64,000 nucleotides of DNA. Origin: Acidovorax radicis (GTDB lineage Bacteria > Pseudomonadota > Gammaproteobacteria > Burkholderiales > Burkholderiaceae_C). Where the stretch lies: assembly GCF_020510705.1 (NCBI RefSeq), contig NZ_CP075184.1, positions 434,001 through 498,000 of the forward strand. Reading direction: 5' to 3'. Numbering within the stretch: position 1 is the stretch's first letter; each line of letters opens with the position of its first letter. The notes under the pieces were generated by a model. The model saw only the letters and a program-made list of their open reading frames with translations, was not told where the DNA came from and did no database searches. This document shows positions 36,478 through 44,850 of this stretch, piece after piece. A program made the translations under genes and the position numbers.

Positions 36478-37482
36478 CTATCCATCCGCGTCACCGCCTG
36501 CCGCCGCCTCGGTGGGGGCTCCGTCGCGTTTCCACTGCAAGGCCGTGTCATACAACACGTTGCGTGATGCGCCTGTGATCTCGGCGGCCACGCGCACGGC
36601 GGTTTTCAGCGGCAGCTCTTGCAGCAGTAAACGCAGCACACGCAGGCTGTCGCCATCATCGCTGGCCACGGGGGTCGGGTGCAGCAGCACCACAAACTCC
36701 CCGCGCGAGCGCTGGGGCGAACCGCTCAGCCACGCTGTCAGCGCCTCGGCGGGCTGGGTGGTGATTTCTTCAAACTGTTTGGTCAGTTCGCGTGCCAGGG
36801 TGACCGGGCGCTGGCCCAGCACCCCCAACGCCTTGGCCAGTTCTTCGATGCGATGAGGGGCCTCCAGCAGCACCACACAGCGGGCCTCGTGGGCCAGTTG
36901 CTGCTCGATCACGGCCGCGCGCTCGGCATTCTTCACGGGCAAAAAGCCGGCAAACACAAAACCGCCTTGTTCGCCACTGTGGGCCACAGCACCGGCCACG
37001 CTCAGCGCCGTGGTGATGCTGCTGGCCCCGGGCAGGGGCACGGTGCGCAGGCCGGCCGCGTGCACGGCCGCCACCAGGCGTGCGCCCGGGTCGCTGACGC
37101 CGGGTGTACCTGCGTCGCTCACATAAGCCACGCGCTGGCCCTGCTGCAGCCGCTGCACCACGTGGTGTGCCGCCTCTGCCTCGTTGTGCTGGTGCACGGC
37201 CAGCAACTGTGCCGCGCCTTTGTCGATGCCATAGGCGCGCAGCAGGGCCTGGGTGTGGCGGGTGTCCTCACAGGCCACGGTGTCGGCGAGGAGCAGCACG
37301 TGCATGGCGCGCAGCGTGATGTCGGCCAGGTTGCCAATGGGAGTGGCCACCACATACAAGGCGCCCTGCGGATAATGCTGCGCAGCCGCCGCTTCGCGCG
37401 CGGCGCCCTGGGCTGAAGCGAAAGATGCGCTCAATGAAATTCCTTGGAAAACGAAAACCGGAAATGGCCGCGCCGCAGGCAT
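36478..37482 (-). CDS. rsmI: 16S rRNA (cytidine-1402-2'-O) methyltransferase RsmI
   Basis: 334 aa from ATG 37482. The tetrapyrrole-methylase-fold core starts at GALYVVATPIGNLADITLRA and includes CEDTRHTQALL, YVSDAGTPGVSDPG and PLPGASSITTALS, all RsmI signatures. It modifies C1402 of 16S rRNA in the decoding site. The start is uncertain: a TTG at 37434 gives a more usual N-terminus and would nearly remove the head-to-head overlap with yraN. Same neighbour as in E. coli (yraL-yraN). Confidence 0.93.
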   Translation of the reverse strand: MPAARPFPVFVFQGISLSASFASAQGAAREAAAAQHYPQGALYVVATPIGNLADITLRAMHVLLLADTVACEDTRHTQALLRAYGIDKGAAQLLAVHQHNEAEAAHHVVQRLQQGQRVAYVSDAGTPGVSDPGARLVAAVHAAGLRTVPLPGASSITTALSVAGAVAHSGEQGGFVFAGFLPVKNAERAAVIEQQLAHEARCVVLLEAPHRIEELAKALGVLGQRPVTLARELTKQFEEITTQPAEALTAWLSGSPQRSRGEFVVLLHPTPVASDDGDSLRVLRLLLQELPLKTAVRVAAEITGASRNVLYDTALQWKRDGAPTEAAAGGDADG

Positions 37483-37868
37483 TGGCCTCGCCCGGCCCCG
37501 CTGCAACCCGCAAGGTCACCACGCGACAGCGTGGCAACGCAGCAGAGGACAAAGCGCTGGCCTTTTTGCAGGCCGCCGGGTTGCAGCTGGTGGAGCGCAA
37601 TTATCGGACGCCCGGCCGTGGTGGTGGCGAGATTGATCTGGTGATGCGTGACCGGGGTGGCACCCTGGTGTTTGTGGAGGTGCGCAGCCGTGCCAGCAGC
37701 GCCTTCGGCGGCGCCGGTGCGAGCATCAGTGCCGTCAAGCAGCAGCGCATCGTCTTTGCGGCGCGCCACTACCTGCTGCGCATGCCCTCGCCGCCGCCCT
37801 GCCGCTTTGATGTGGTGCTGGTCGAAGAGTCGGTGGAATGGCTGCAGGCCGCTTTTGACGCGCAGTAA
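37425..37868 (+). CDS. yraN: UPF0102/YraN family endonuclease-like protein
   Basis: 147 aa. The YraN core RQRGNAAEDKALAFLQAAGL, ERNYRTPGRGGGEIDLVM and LVFVEVRSRASSAFGG carries the PD-(D/E)XK-like residues Glu-Asp-Glu/Val/Lys-replaced-Arg pattern of a Holliday-resolvase-like fold. Biochemical role unproven. It is divergent from rsmI and starts inside its 5' end, depending on which rsmI start is used. Confidence 0.9.
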   Translation: MRSMKFLGKRKPEMAAPQALASPGPAATRKVTTRQRGNAAEDKALAFLQAAGLQLVERNYRTPGRGGGEIDLVMRDRGGTLVFVEVRSRASSAFGGAGASISAVKQQRIVFAARHYLLRMPSPPPCRFDVVLVEESVEWLQAAFDAQ

Positions 37869-38016
37869 AAACGTGTTCACGTTCTAAGAAAGACAGTGCG
37901 GTGATTGCGCTGCGGCCGGACGGCTACTTGACGGCGCATTCACGCCGCAATCGCAAGGCCGGTGGCTACGGTTTGCTACAAAAGCTGTAACACGCGAAGG
38001 GTATCATTGGCCCCCC

Positions 38017-38616
38017 ATGCTTGAGCAACGTATCCAACAGCACTTCATCGACAGCGCTGACCTCAAATACCAGGCCGCCCAGACCCTGAGCCACCCCATC
38101 GCCGCCGCAGTCCAGGCCGTTCTGGCCTGCGTGACCAGCGGGGGCAAAGTGCTGGCCTGTGGCAATGGTCCGTCGGCCGCTGCGGCCCAGCAGTTCGCCG
38201 CGTTCTGTGTAGCGGGCTTTGAGCGTGAGCGGCCCGAGCTGGCAGCCCTCGCCCTCGCCACCGACGGCACCCTGATGGCACCGGCTGCGGGCAGCAACGA
38301 TGCGGTGCAGCAGATCGCGCGCCAGGTGCGTGCGCTGGGGCAGGCTGGCGACGTGTTGCTGGCTTTGTCGGTCACCGGCAACGACGCGAACGTGCTGGCC
38401 GCCACTGAAGCCGCCCATGAGCGCGACATGACCGTGGTGGTGCTGACGGGGCGCACCGGCGGCAAGCTCGCTGCCATGTTGCGCGAGACCGATGTGTTGA
38501 TCAGCGTGCCCCACGACCGCGCCGCGCGTGTGCGCGAAGTCCATGGCCTTGTGCTGCATTGCCTGAGCGACGGCGTGGACACCCAGTTACTTGGCGAACA
38601 GGAGAGCCCGATATGA
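38017..38616 (+). CDS. diaA: SIS-domain protein DiaA/GmhA family
   Basis: 199 aa single SIS domain: GGKVLACGNGPSAAAAQQFA, then LLALSVTGNDANVLAATEAA and VLTGRTGGKLA. Family members are phosphoheptose isomerase GmhA or the DnaA-binding initiation factor DiaA. The position rsmI-yraN-here-BON lipoprotein equals E. coli yraL-yraN-diaA-yraP, favouring DiaA, which promotes DnaA assembly at oriC. Its stop overlaps the next start (ATGA). Confidence 0.82.
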   Translation: MLEQRIQQHFIDSADLKYQAAQTLSHPIAAAVQAVLACVTSGGKVLACGNGPSAAAAQQFAAFCVAGFERERPELAALALATDGTLMAPAAGSNDAVQQIARQVRALGQAGDVLLALSVTGNDANVLAATEAAHERDMTVVVLTGRTGGKLAAMLRETDVLISVPHDRAARVREVHGLVLHCLSDGVDTQLLGEQESPI

Positions 38617-39275
38617 CACCATCCATGAACCGAACCCAGCGCACCGTATGCACCGCGCTGGCCATCACTGCCCTGGCAGCAGGCCTGTCGGCGTGTGCCC
38701 CACTCATCGTGGGAGGCGCCGTGATGGGCGGCGTAATGGCCGTTGACCGCCGCACTGCGGGCACGCAGATCGAGGACGAAGGCATCGAGTTGCGTGCCGC
38801 CAATCGCATTCGCGAAACCCTGGGCGACCGTGCCCACGTCAACATCACCAGCTACAACCGCCAGGCGCTGTTGACCGGTGAGGTGCCCAGCGCGCTAGAC
38901 CGCGAAAAGGTCGAAAAAATCATGGCGCAGGTCGACAACACCCGCTCTGTGGTGAACGACTTGGCGGTGATGCCCCCGTCGTCGCTGAGCCAGCGCTCCA
39001 CCGACACCTTCATCACCGGCAAGGTGCGGGCGAGCCTGGTGGATGCCAATGACATCTCGGCCAATTCATTCAAGGTGGTGACCGAGCGCAACGTCGTCTA
39101 TCTGATGGGCCGTGTGTCGCAGCGCGAAGCCCAGCGCGCCACCGAAATCGCCCGGGGTGTGAGTAACGTCAGCAAAGTGGTGCGCGTGTTCGAGATCCTG
39201 TCGGACGAAGAACTGCGCCGCATCGCCACGCAGCCCGCCCCCGTGACGCAGGACGCGCCAGCGACCAGCCGCTGA
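38613..39275 (+). CDS. dolP: BON-domain outer membrane lipoprotein DolP (YraP)
   Basis: 220 aa. A lipoprotein signal peptide ends at LSAC (Cys about 28), followed by two BON domains (about 60-125 with HVNITSYNRQALLTGEV, and 140-205 with VVTERNVVYLMGRVSQREA). DolP maintains outer-membrane integrity. Start ATG overlaps diaA stop. An IS begins 60 bp after its stop, probably separating it from its terminator. Confidence 0.9.
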   Translation: MTPSMNRTQRTVCTALAITALAAGLSACAPLIVGGAVMGGVMAVDRRTAGTQIEDEGIELRAANRIRETLGDRAHVNITSYNRQALLTGEVPSALDREKVEKIMAQVDNTRSVVNDLAVMPPSSLSQRSTDTFITGKVRASLVDANDISANSFKVVTERNVVYLMGRVSQREAQRATEIARGVSNVSKVVRVFEILSDEELRRIATQPAPVTQDAPATSR

Positions 39276-39334
39276 GCTGGCGGCAAGGCCATGGAAGGCC
39301 ATGGGCCGCACTACATAAAAAGGGGCCGTACGGC

Positions 39335-40741
39335 CAATGCCAGTCAGTTAAGCCCAGGCGAGGCTGAATGCCTGTAAAAAGGGAACGTGTTCACCACGAT
39401 CCCTTTTTCTTTTGTCTGCTCGACTGCAAACCATCTTCAATGAGACCTTGGCCGAGTTGCCCGCTGGCGGCATGGCTGAGTTGAGCGCCTTGATCGATCC
39501 GAGCTGGATCGCGCAAGCATTGCAAGCCACAGGCAAGGCCTCGATCCGGCGTCGCAAGCTGCCCGCTGAGCATGCCGTGTGGCTGGTGATTGGGCTGGCC
39601 CTGTTGCGCCAGATGCCGCTGTGGCAGGTAGTTCAAGAGATGGCACTGACCGTGGACGGACAGGACTTGCCCGCACCCAGTGCCAGCGTGCAGGCCCGCC
39701 AGAGGCTGGGCGCCGAGCCGCTGGCACACTTGTTTGGCCTGCTCACCCAGGCCTGGGGACGCGCCCACCCGGTGCACCCCGACAGCTTGCGCGTGCTGGC
39801 CGTCGATGGCGTGGTTTGGTCGGCTCCCGACAGCGCGGACAACCGCCAGGTGCTGGGCAGCGGACACACGCAGTACGGCCCGCAGCCCTGGCCCATGGTT
39901 CGCGCGGTGTGCCTGCTGGACACCGACAGCCACGAACTGCTTGATGCTCAACTGGGCGACTACCACCAAGGGGAGCTGACGCTGGCTGCTGGACTGTGCG
40001 GGCTGGATGACTCGATCACGCTGTTTGACCGCGCGTACTTTTCTGCAGCCTTCTTGCTGGACTGGCAAAGTGCAGGAAGCGAGCGCCATTGGCTCATGCG
40101 CGCCAGGGACAACCTGCGCCACGAAGTGGAGCAAACCCTGGGTGAGAGCGACTGGCTGATCCGTATGCCTGTGTCGCAAAGGGCCAGACAGCTACGCCCC
40201 GAGTTGCCCAGCCATTGGCAGGCCCGTATGGTGCAGACGCTGGTCGATGGCAAACCCAGGCGCTTCATCACTTCCATGCTGGACGCCCAGCGGTTTGATG
40301 CACAGCAGCTGGTGCAGCTGTACCGCCAGCGCTGGGAGATCGAGCTGGGGTTTCGTGAGATCAAGCAGTCACTGCAGCAAAGCCACAGCGTGCTGCGCAG
40401 CCGCCAGCCCGAGCTGGTCATGCAGGAGGTCTGGGGTGTCCTGATCGCCCACACACTGCTGCGCAGGTGCATGCGGCTGATGGCGCAGCACGCCAAGGTG
40501 GAGCCCGTGCGCATCAGCTTTCACACGGCGCGCCATGCCATCGTCGGGGTGCTGCGCAGCGTGCACCTGGCGCGCGCTGGTGTGGTGCCGCAGCACCTGC
40601 AGTGGCTGATGGACGAGGCAAGGCACTTCGTGCTGCCGCCACGCAGGCAAGGCCGAAGTTTCCCTCGCGAGGTCAAGCGCTCCACGCGCAGCAAGTACCC
40701 TCCAAAGAAAATGCCAGCCAGGGCTTAACTGACTGGCATTG
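39335..40741. mobile_element. IS4-family insertion sequence
   Basis: 1407 bp bounded by perfect 21-bp terminal inverted repeats, CAATGCCAGTCAGTTAAGCC plus one C at the left (39335-39355) and its reverse complement at the right (40721-40741). It holds one transposase. The 10 bases on either side (GCCGTACGGC left, ACCTTCGGGT right) do not match, so no target duplication is visible; a deletion or recombination since insertion is possible. Confidence 0.9.
39412..40728 (+). CDS. IS4 family DDE transposase
   Basis: 438 aa from a TTG. DDE residues: first Asp in LRVLAVDGVVW, second Asp in ITLFDRAYFSA, and Glu in the YREK motif YRQRWEIELGFREIKQSL, which defines the IS4 family. The frame is open and full-length and ends 14 bp before the right inverted repeat, so the element may be active. 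The start is uncertain because no better codon is seen. Confidence 0.93.
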   Translation: MSARLQTIFNETLAELPAGGMAELSALIDPSWIAQALQATGKASIRRRKLPAEHAVWLVIGLALLRQMPLWQVVQEMALTVDGQDLPAPSASVQARQRLGAEPLAHLFGLLTQAWGRAHPVHPDSLRVLAVDGVVWSAPDSADNRQVLGSGHTQYGPQPWPMVRAVCLLDTDSHELLDAQLGDYHQGELTLAAGLCGLDDSITLFDRAYFSAAFLLDWQSAGSERHWLMRARDNLRHEVEQTLGESDWLIRMPVSQRARQLRPELPSHWQARMVQTLVDGKPRRFITSMLDAQRFDAQQLVQLYRQRWEIELGFREIKQSLQQSHSVLRSRQPELVMQEVWGVLIAHTLLRRCMRLMAQHAKVEPVRISFHTARHAIVGVLRSVHLARAGVVPQHLQWLMDEARHFVLPPRRQGRSFPREVKRSTRSKYPPKKMPARA

Positions 40742-40799
40742 ACCTTCGGGTGGCTTTTTTTTGACCGGCGCATTCTCGGAGAAAGCGCCGGGGCTCGGA

Positions 40800-41714
40800 T
40801 CAGGTCAACCGCTTGATAAGGCTGGAGGTGTCCCAGCGGTTGCCGCCCATCTTCTGTACATCGGCATAAAACTGGTCCACCAGCGCCGTCACAGGCAGGC
40901 GGGCGCCATTGCGCTTGGCTTCATCGAGTACCAGGCCGAGGTCCTTGCGCATCCAGTCCACCGCAAACCCGAAATCGAATTTTCCATCCACCATGGTCTT
41001 GCCACGGTTGTCCATTTGCCAGCTTTGGGCCGCACCTTTGCCGATGACGTCGAGCACCTGTTTCATGTCGAGCCCCGCGCACTGGCCAAAAGCCACCGCC
41101 TCGGACAAACCTTGCACCAGGCCCGCAATGCAGATCTGGTTGACCATCTTCGCCAACTGGCCTGCGCCGCTGGCGCCCAGCAGCGTGAAGGCGCGGGAGA
41201 ACGCCATGCCGACAGGCTGTATGGCCTCAAACGCAGCAGCATCACCGCCACACATCACGGTGAGCAGGCCATTTTGAGCGCCCGCTTGGCCCCCGGATAC
41301 GGGCGCATCCACAAATTGCAGACCCAAGGTCTTGGCCGCCGCATACAGCTCGCGCGCCACTTCGGCAGATGCTGTGGTGTGGTCCACAAAAATGGCGCCG
41401 GGTTTCATGCCCGCGAACGCACCCTCGGCACCCAGGGTGACGGAGCGCAGGTCGTTGTCGTTGCCCACGCAGCAAAAAACGATATCGGCCCCAGCAGCAG
41501 CCTCTCGGGGCGTTGCTGCATGTTTTGGGGCTCTAGCGCTTGAATACTCTGCGCACCATGCTACTGATTTGGTAGCGGTGCGGTTGTACACGGTGACCTC
41601 ATGCCCCGCGAGGGCGAGGTGGCCAGCCATGGGGTAGCCCATCACGCCCAGCCCCAGGAAGGCGACCTTGCGGGATGGGGTTGCGTCGTAGTTGCGGGGG
41701 TTGGTGCTTGGCAT
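40800..41714 (-). CDS. Beta-hydroxyacid dehydrogenase (3-hydroxyisobutyrate dehydrogenase/tartronate semialdehyde reductase family)
   Basis: 304 aa. The N-terminal Rossmann motif GLGVMGYPMAGHLALAGH, substrate-binding DAPVSGGQAGAQNG and catalytic Lys in GAGQLAKMVNQ are intact. It oxidises a 3-hydroxyacid with NAD(P)+; the exact substrate cannot be read. The ATG at 41714 precedes the Rossmann motif by a usual distance. About 15 codons (nt 41530-41576) coincide with a degenerate copy of the dispersed palindromic element, within a variable loop after VYNRTATK. Confidence 0.9.
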   Translation of the reverse strand: MPSTNPRNYDATPSRKVAFLGLGVMGYPMAGHLALAGHEVTVYNRTATKSVAWCAEYSSARAPKHAATPREAAAGADIVFCCVGNDNDLRSVTLGAEGAFAGMKPGAIFVDHTTASAEVARELYAAAKTLGLQFVDAPVSGGQAGAQNGLLTVMCGGDAAAFEAIQPVGMAFSRAFTLLGASGAGQLAKMVNQICIAGLVQGLSEAVAFGQCAGLDMKQVLDVIGKGAAQSWQMDNRGKTMVDGKFDFGFAVDWMRKDLGLVLDEAKRNGARLPVTALVDQFYADVQKMGGNRWDTSSLIKRLT

Positions 41715-41881
41715 GGGAGTGGTTCTTGCAAAAAAAGGCCGCCACGGGGGCAGCGTTTGAAACTGGCGCGGCCCAGGCCAGCGGACGCCGTGGAACTGGC
41801 TTTGCCAGGCCACCAGCGTCGTCCCTCTTCCCGCGCGCAGCGCGAGAGAAGGGGGAAGCGGCGCAGCCGCTCAGGGGGTTG

Positions 41882-43018
41882 TCACACAATCGCAAAGTGT
41901 TCCGTGCCCGACGCAAGGTCCGGCGACTTGGCGCGCTGGCTGTTGAGCTTGATCTGCAGGCGCAGATCGTTCAAAGAGTCGGCGTTGCGCAACGCGTCTT
42001 CGTAGCTGATCACGTTAGCCTCGTACGCATCGAACAGCGCCTGGTCGAAGGTCTGCATGCCCAGGTTGCGGCTCTTTTTCATGATCTCCTTGATCTCGGA
42101 GACATCGCCCTTGAAGATAAGGTCGGAGATCAGCGGGGTATTGAGCATGATTTCGACCGCCGCAGCGCGGCCTTTGCCGTCCTGCTTGGGGATCAGACGC
42201 TGTGACACCATGGCGCGCAGGTTTAGCGACAGGTCCATCAGCAACTGGGGACGGCGTTCTTCGGGGAAGAAGTTGATGATGCGGTCGAGCGCCTGGTTGG
42301 CACTGTTGGCATGCAACGTGGCCAGGCACAAATGGCCGGTTTCCGCAAAGGCCACGGCGTGTTCCATGGTTTCGCGGTCGCGGATTTCGCCCATCAAAAT
42401 CACATCAGGCGCCTGGCGCAGCGTGTTTTTCAGGGCGGCTTCCCAACTGTCGGTGTCCAGGCCCACTTCGCGTTGCGTCACCACGCAGTTCTTGTGAGGA
42501 TGCACAAATTCGACCGGATCTTCCACCGTGATGATGTGGCCGAACGAGTTCTCGTTGCGCCAATCCACCATGGCGGCGAGCGTGGTTGATTTGCCCGAGC
42601 CCGTGGCGCCCACCAGAATGCACAGGCCGCGCTTGGCCATGGTCACTTCCTTGAGCACCTGCGGCACGCCCAATCCGTCGATGGTGGGCAACGTGAGCGG
42701 AATCGTCCGCATCACCATGCCTACCTTGCCCTGCTGGATGAAGGCGTTGACGCGAAAGCGGCCAATGCCTGCGGGCGAGATGGCGAAGTTGCACTCTTTG
42801 GTGCGTTCAAAGTCGGCCACTTGCTTGTCACTCATCACGGCGCGGGCCAGCGTGAGCGTGTGGTTGGCCGTGAGCGGCTGGGGCGACACCTTGGTCACCT
42901 TGCCGTCCACCTTGATGGCGGGCGGAAACTCAGCGGTGATGAACAAGTCGCTGCCGTTGCGGCTCACCATGAGTTTGAGCAGGTCATTGATGAATTTACT
43001 GGCCTGATCGCGTTCCAT
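41882..43018 (-). CDS. pilU: Type IV pilus retraction ATPase PilU
   Basis: 378 aa. PilT-like ATPase with Walker A LVGATGSGKSTTLA, Asp box HIITVEDPVEFVH, Walker B VILMGEIRDRETM and His box GHLCLATLHANSANQ. The extended C-terminus (beyond EALRNADSLNDLRLQIKL) distinguishes PilU from PilT. It assists PilT in pilus retraction. It follows a cyclic-nucleotide-binding gene and pilT in the same direction. Confidence 0.93.
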   Translation of the reverse strand: MERDQASKFINDLLKLMVSRNGSDLFITAEFPPAIKVDGKVTKVSPQPLTANHTLTLARAVMSDKQVADFERTKECNFAISPAGIGRFRVNAFIQQGKVGMVMRTIPLTLPTIDGLGVPQVLKEVTMAKRGLCILVGATGSGKSTTLAAMVDWRNENSFGHIITVEDPVEFVHPHKNCVVTQREVGLDTDSWEAALKNTLRQAPDVILMGEIRDRETMEHAVAFAETGHLCLATLHANSANQALDRIINFFPEERRPQLLMDLSLNLRAMVSQRLIPKQDGKGRAAAVEIMLNTPLISDLIFKGDVSEIKEIMKKSRNLGMQTFDQALFDAYEANVISYEDALRNADSLNDLRLQIKLNSQRAKSPDLASGTEHFAIV

Positions 43019-43076
43019 CAGAAGTTCTCCCTGGGGTGTCCGTCTGACGGACGATTTTTGGTCTTGTGGTCGCGCA

Positions 43077-43712
43077 TCACTTTTGGTTGTCGCTCAGACG
43101 CGCACTGACAACGCGCAGGCGCAGCGACAGTTTGCGGGCCAGCAGCGCAATCAGGCTGGCGGCCAGTTGCGGGTCCTTGGTCATCATGTCGTCCATGGCT
43201 TCGGCGCTCAGCACGGCGATCTCGCAGTCGGTGAGCGTGGTGCAGGCCGAAAAGCGAATGCCGCTGTCGAGCAGCGACATCTCGCCCAGGATGTCACCAG
43301 GGCGTGTTTCTGCCAGGCGCAACTGTTCGCCCCAGGGCTGTATGCGGTCCACTGCGATGGTGCCGGTGAGCAGCACCACCATGAAGTTGCCGTATTCATC
43401 TTGCCGAATCACGTCCCGGTTGGACTGGACGGCCGCAAACTCAAAAAAGCGCTCCATGCGCTCCACAGCGTCCTTGTCCAGGTGGGCCATGTATTTGTCT
43501 TTGGCCCACAGGCCCTGCAGGAGCTTGCCGCCACGGCTCGTGGGCAGGCGTTTGGCCCCCACTTCAACCGCGCGGGCCTCCCAGGGGACGAGCATCGACT
43601 CGTCCACGCCCTGGCCTGCAAAAGCGGTGGAGAACAACACGGAGTCCGTGTGCTCTTCGTTCGCCTTGCCGCTGCGGCTTTTCATCTTCAGAAGGCTCAA
43701 AATGCCTTTCAT
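43077..43712 (-). CDS. Cyclic-nucleotide-binding domain protein in the pil cluster
   Basis: 211 aa. A CRP-type cNMP-binding fold spans about residues 80-190 (YGNFMVVLLTGTIAVDRIQP, then TRPGDILGEMSLLDSGIRFS), where GEMSLLDSGIRFS corresponds to the phosphate-binding cassette with Glu and Arg conserved. No DNA-binding HTH follows, so it is not a CRP-type transcription factor. Placed between pilT and pilU, it may link cAMP or c-di-GMP level to retraction; this is inferred from position. Confidence 0.82.
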   Translation of the reverse strand: MKGILSLLKMKSRSGKANEEHTDSVLFSTAFAGQGVDESMLVPWEARAVEVGAKRLPTSRGGKLLQGLWAKDKYMAHLDKDAVERMERFFEFAAVQSNRDVIRQDEYGNFMVVLLTGTIAVDRIQPWGEQLRLAETRPGDILGEMSLLDSGIRFSACTTLTDCEIAVLSAEAMDDMMTKDPQLAASLIALLARKLSLRLRVVSARLSDNQK

Positions 43713-43769
43713 ATCTCGCTCCGGTCTGCGGCCGGTCTGCGGCCGCAAGGTCTTGGTTGTGTGAGCCGA

Positions 43770-44813
43770 TCAGCCCGGGAAGTTTTCGGGGATCTTGGCT
43801 TTTCCGCGCGCCTCAGCGGGGCTGATGATGTTGCGCCGCACCAGGTCGGTGAGATTCTGGTCCAGTGTCTGCATGCCCACGCTGTTGCTGGTCTGGATGG
43901 TCGAATACATCTGTGCGACCTTGGCCTCGCGGATCAGGTTACGGATGGCGCTGGTGCCCAGCATGATTTCGTGCGCAGCCACGCGGCCTGATCCGTCCTT
44001 GGTCTTGCACAGGGTTTGCGAGATCACGGCCTGCAGCGATTCAGACAACATGGATCGGACCATTTCCTTTTCTTCGGCAGGAAACACGTCGATGATCCGG
44101 TCAATCGTCTTGGCGGCGCTGGAGGTGTGTAGCGTGCCGAACACCAGGTGGCCTGTTTCGGCGGCCGTCATGGCCAGGCGGATGGTTTCGAGGTCGCGCA
44201 TTTCGCCCACCAGAATGGCGTCCGGGTCTTCGCGCAGCGCTGACTTCAGCGCTGCCGAGAACGACAAGGTCATCGGCCCGACTTCGCGCTGGTTGATCAG
44301 GCACTTCTTGGACTCGTGCACGAACTCGATCGGGTCTTCTACCGTGAGGATGTGGCCGTATTCGGTTTCGTTCAGATAGTTCACCATCGCCGCCAGCGTG
44401 GTGGACTTGCCTGAACCTGTGGGGCCCGTCACCAGCACCAGGCCACGCGGCTTCAGGGCCAGGTCGCCGAAGATCTTGGGGGCGTTGAGCTGCTCCAGCG
44501 TGAGGATCTTGCTCGGAATGGTCCGGAACACGGCCGCCGCGCCGCGGTTCTGGTTGAAGGCATTGACGCGGAAACGGGCCAGGCCTTCGATTTCAAAGGA
44601 GAAATCGACCTCCAGAAACTCTTCGTACGTCTTGCGTTGCGAGTCGCTCATGATGTCGTACACCATGGCATGGACTGTCTTGTGGTCAAGCGCATCGACG
44701 TTGATGCGCCGCACATCGCCGTGGACCCGGATCATGGGCGGCAGGCCTGCGGAAAGGTGCAGGTCGGATGCCTTGTTCTTGACGCTGAACGCGAGCAATT
44801 GGGTAATGTCCAC
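43770..44813 (-). CDS. pilT: Type IV pilus retraction ATPase PilT
   Basis: 347 aa. Walker A LVTGPTGSGKSTTL, Asp box HILTVEDPIEFVH, Walker B AILVGEMRDLETI, His box THLVFGTLHTSSA-type and C-terminal AIRNLIREAKVAQ plus YSTIQTSNSVGMQTLDQ are all PilT-typical. It powers pilus retraction for twitching and DNA uptake. Start ATG diverges from yggS across only 37 bp, as in many proteobacteria. Confidence 0.95.
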   Translation of the reverse strand: MDITQLLAFSVKNKASDLHLSAGLPPMIRVHGDVRRINVDALDHKTVHAMVYDIMSDSQRKTYEEFLEVDFSFEIEGLARFRVNAFNQNRGAAAVFRTIPSKILTLEQLNAPKIFGDLALKPRGLVLVTGPTGSGKSTTLAAMVNYLNETEYGHILTVEDPIEFVHESKKCLINQREVGPMTLSFSAALKSALREDPDAILVGEMRDLETIRLAMTAAETGHLVFGTLHTSSAAKTIDRIIDVFPAEEKEMVRSMLSESLQAVISQTLCKTKDGSGRVAAHEIMLGTSAIRNLIREAKVAQMYSTIQTSNSVGMQTLDQNLTDLVRRNIISPAEARGKAKIPENFPG

Positions 44814-44850
44814 GGAGTCCCTCTATCGTTTGGTACGCTTGCCAATCATT

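Noticed and set aside
39325..40751. Target-site duplication around the IS
   Set aside because: The ten flanking bases differ on the two sides (GCCGTACGGC and ACCTTCGGGT).
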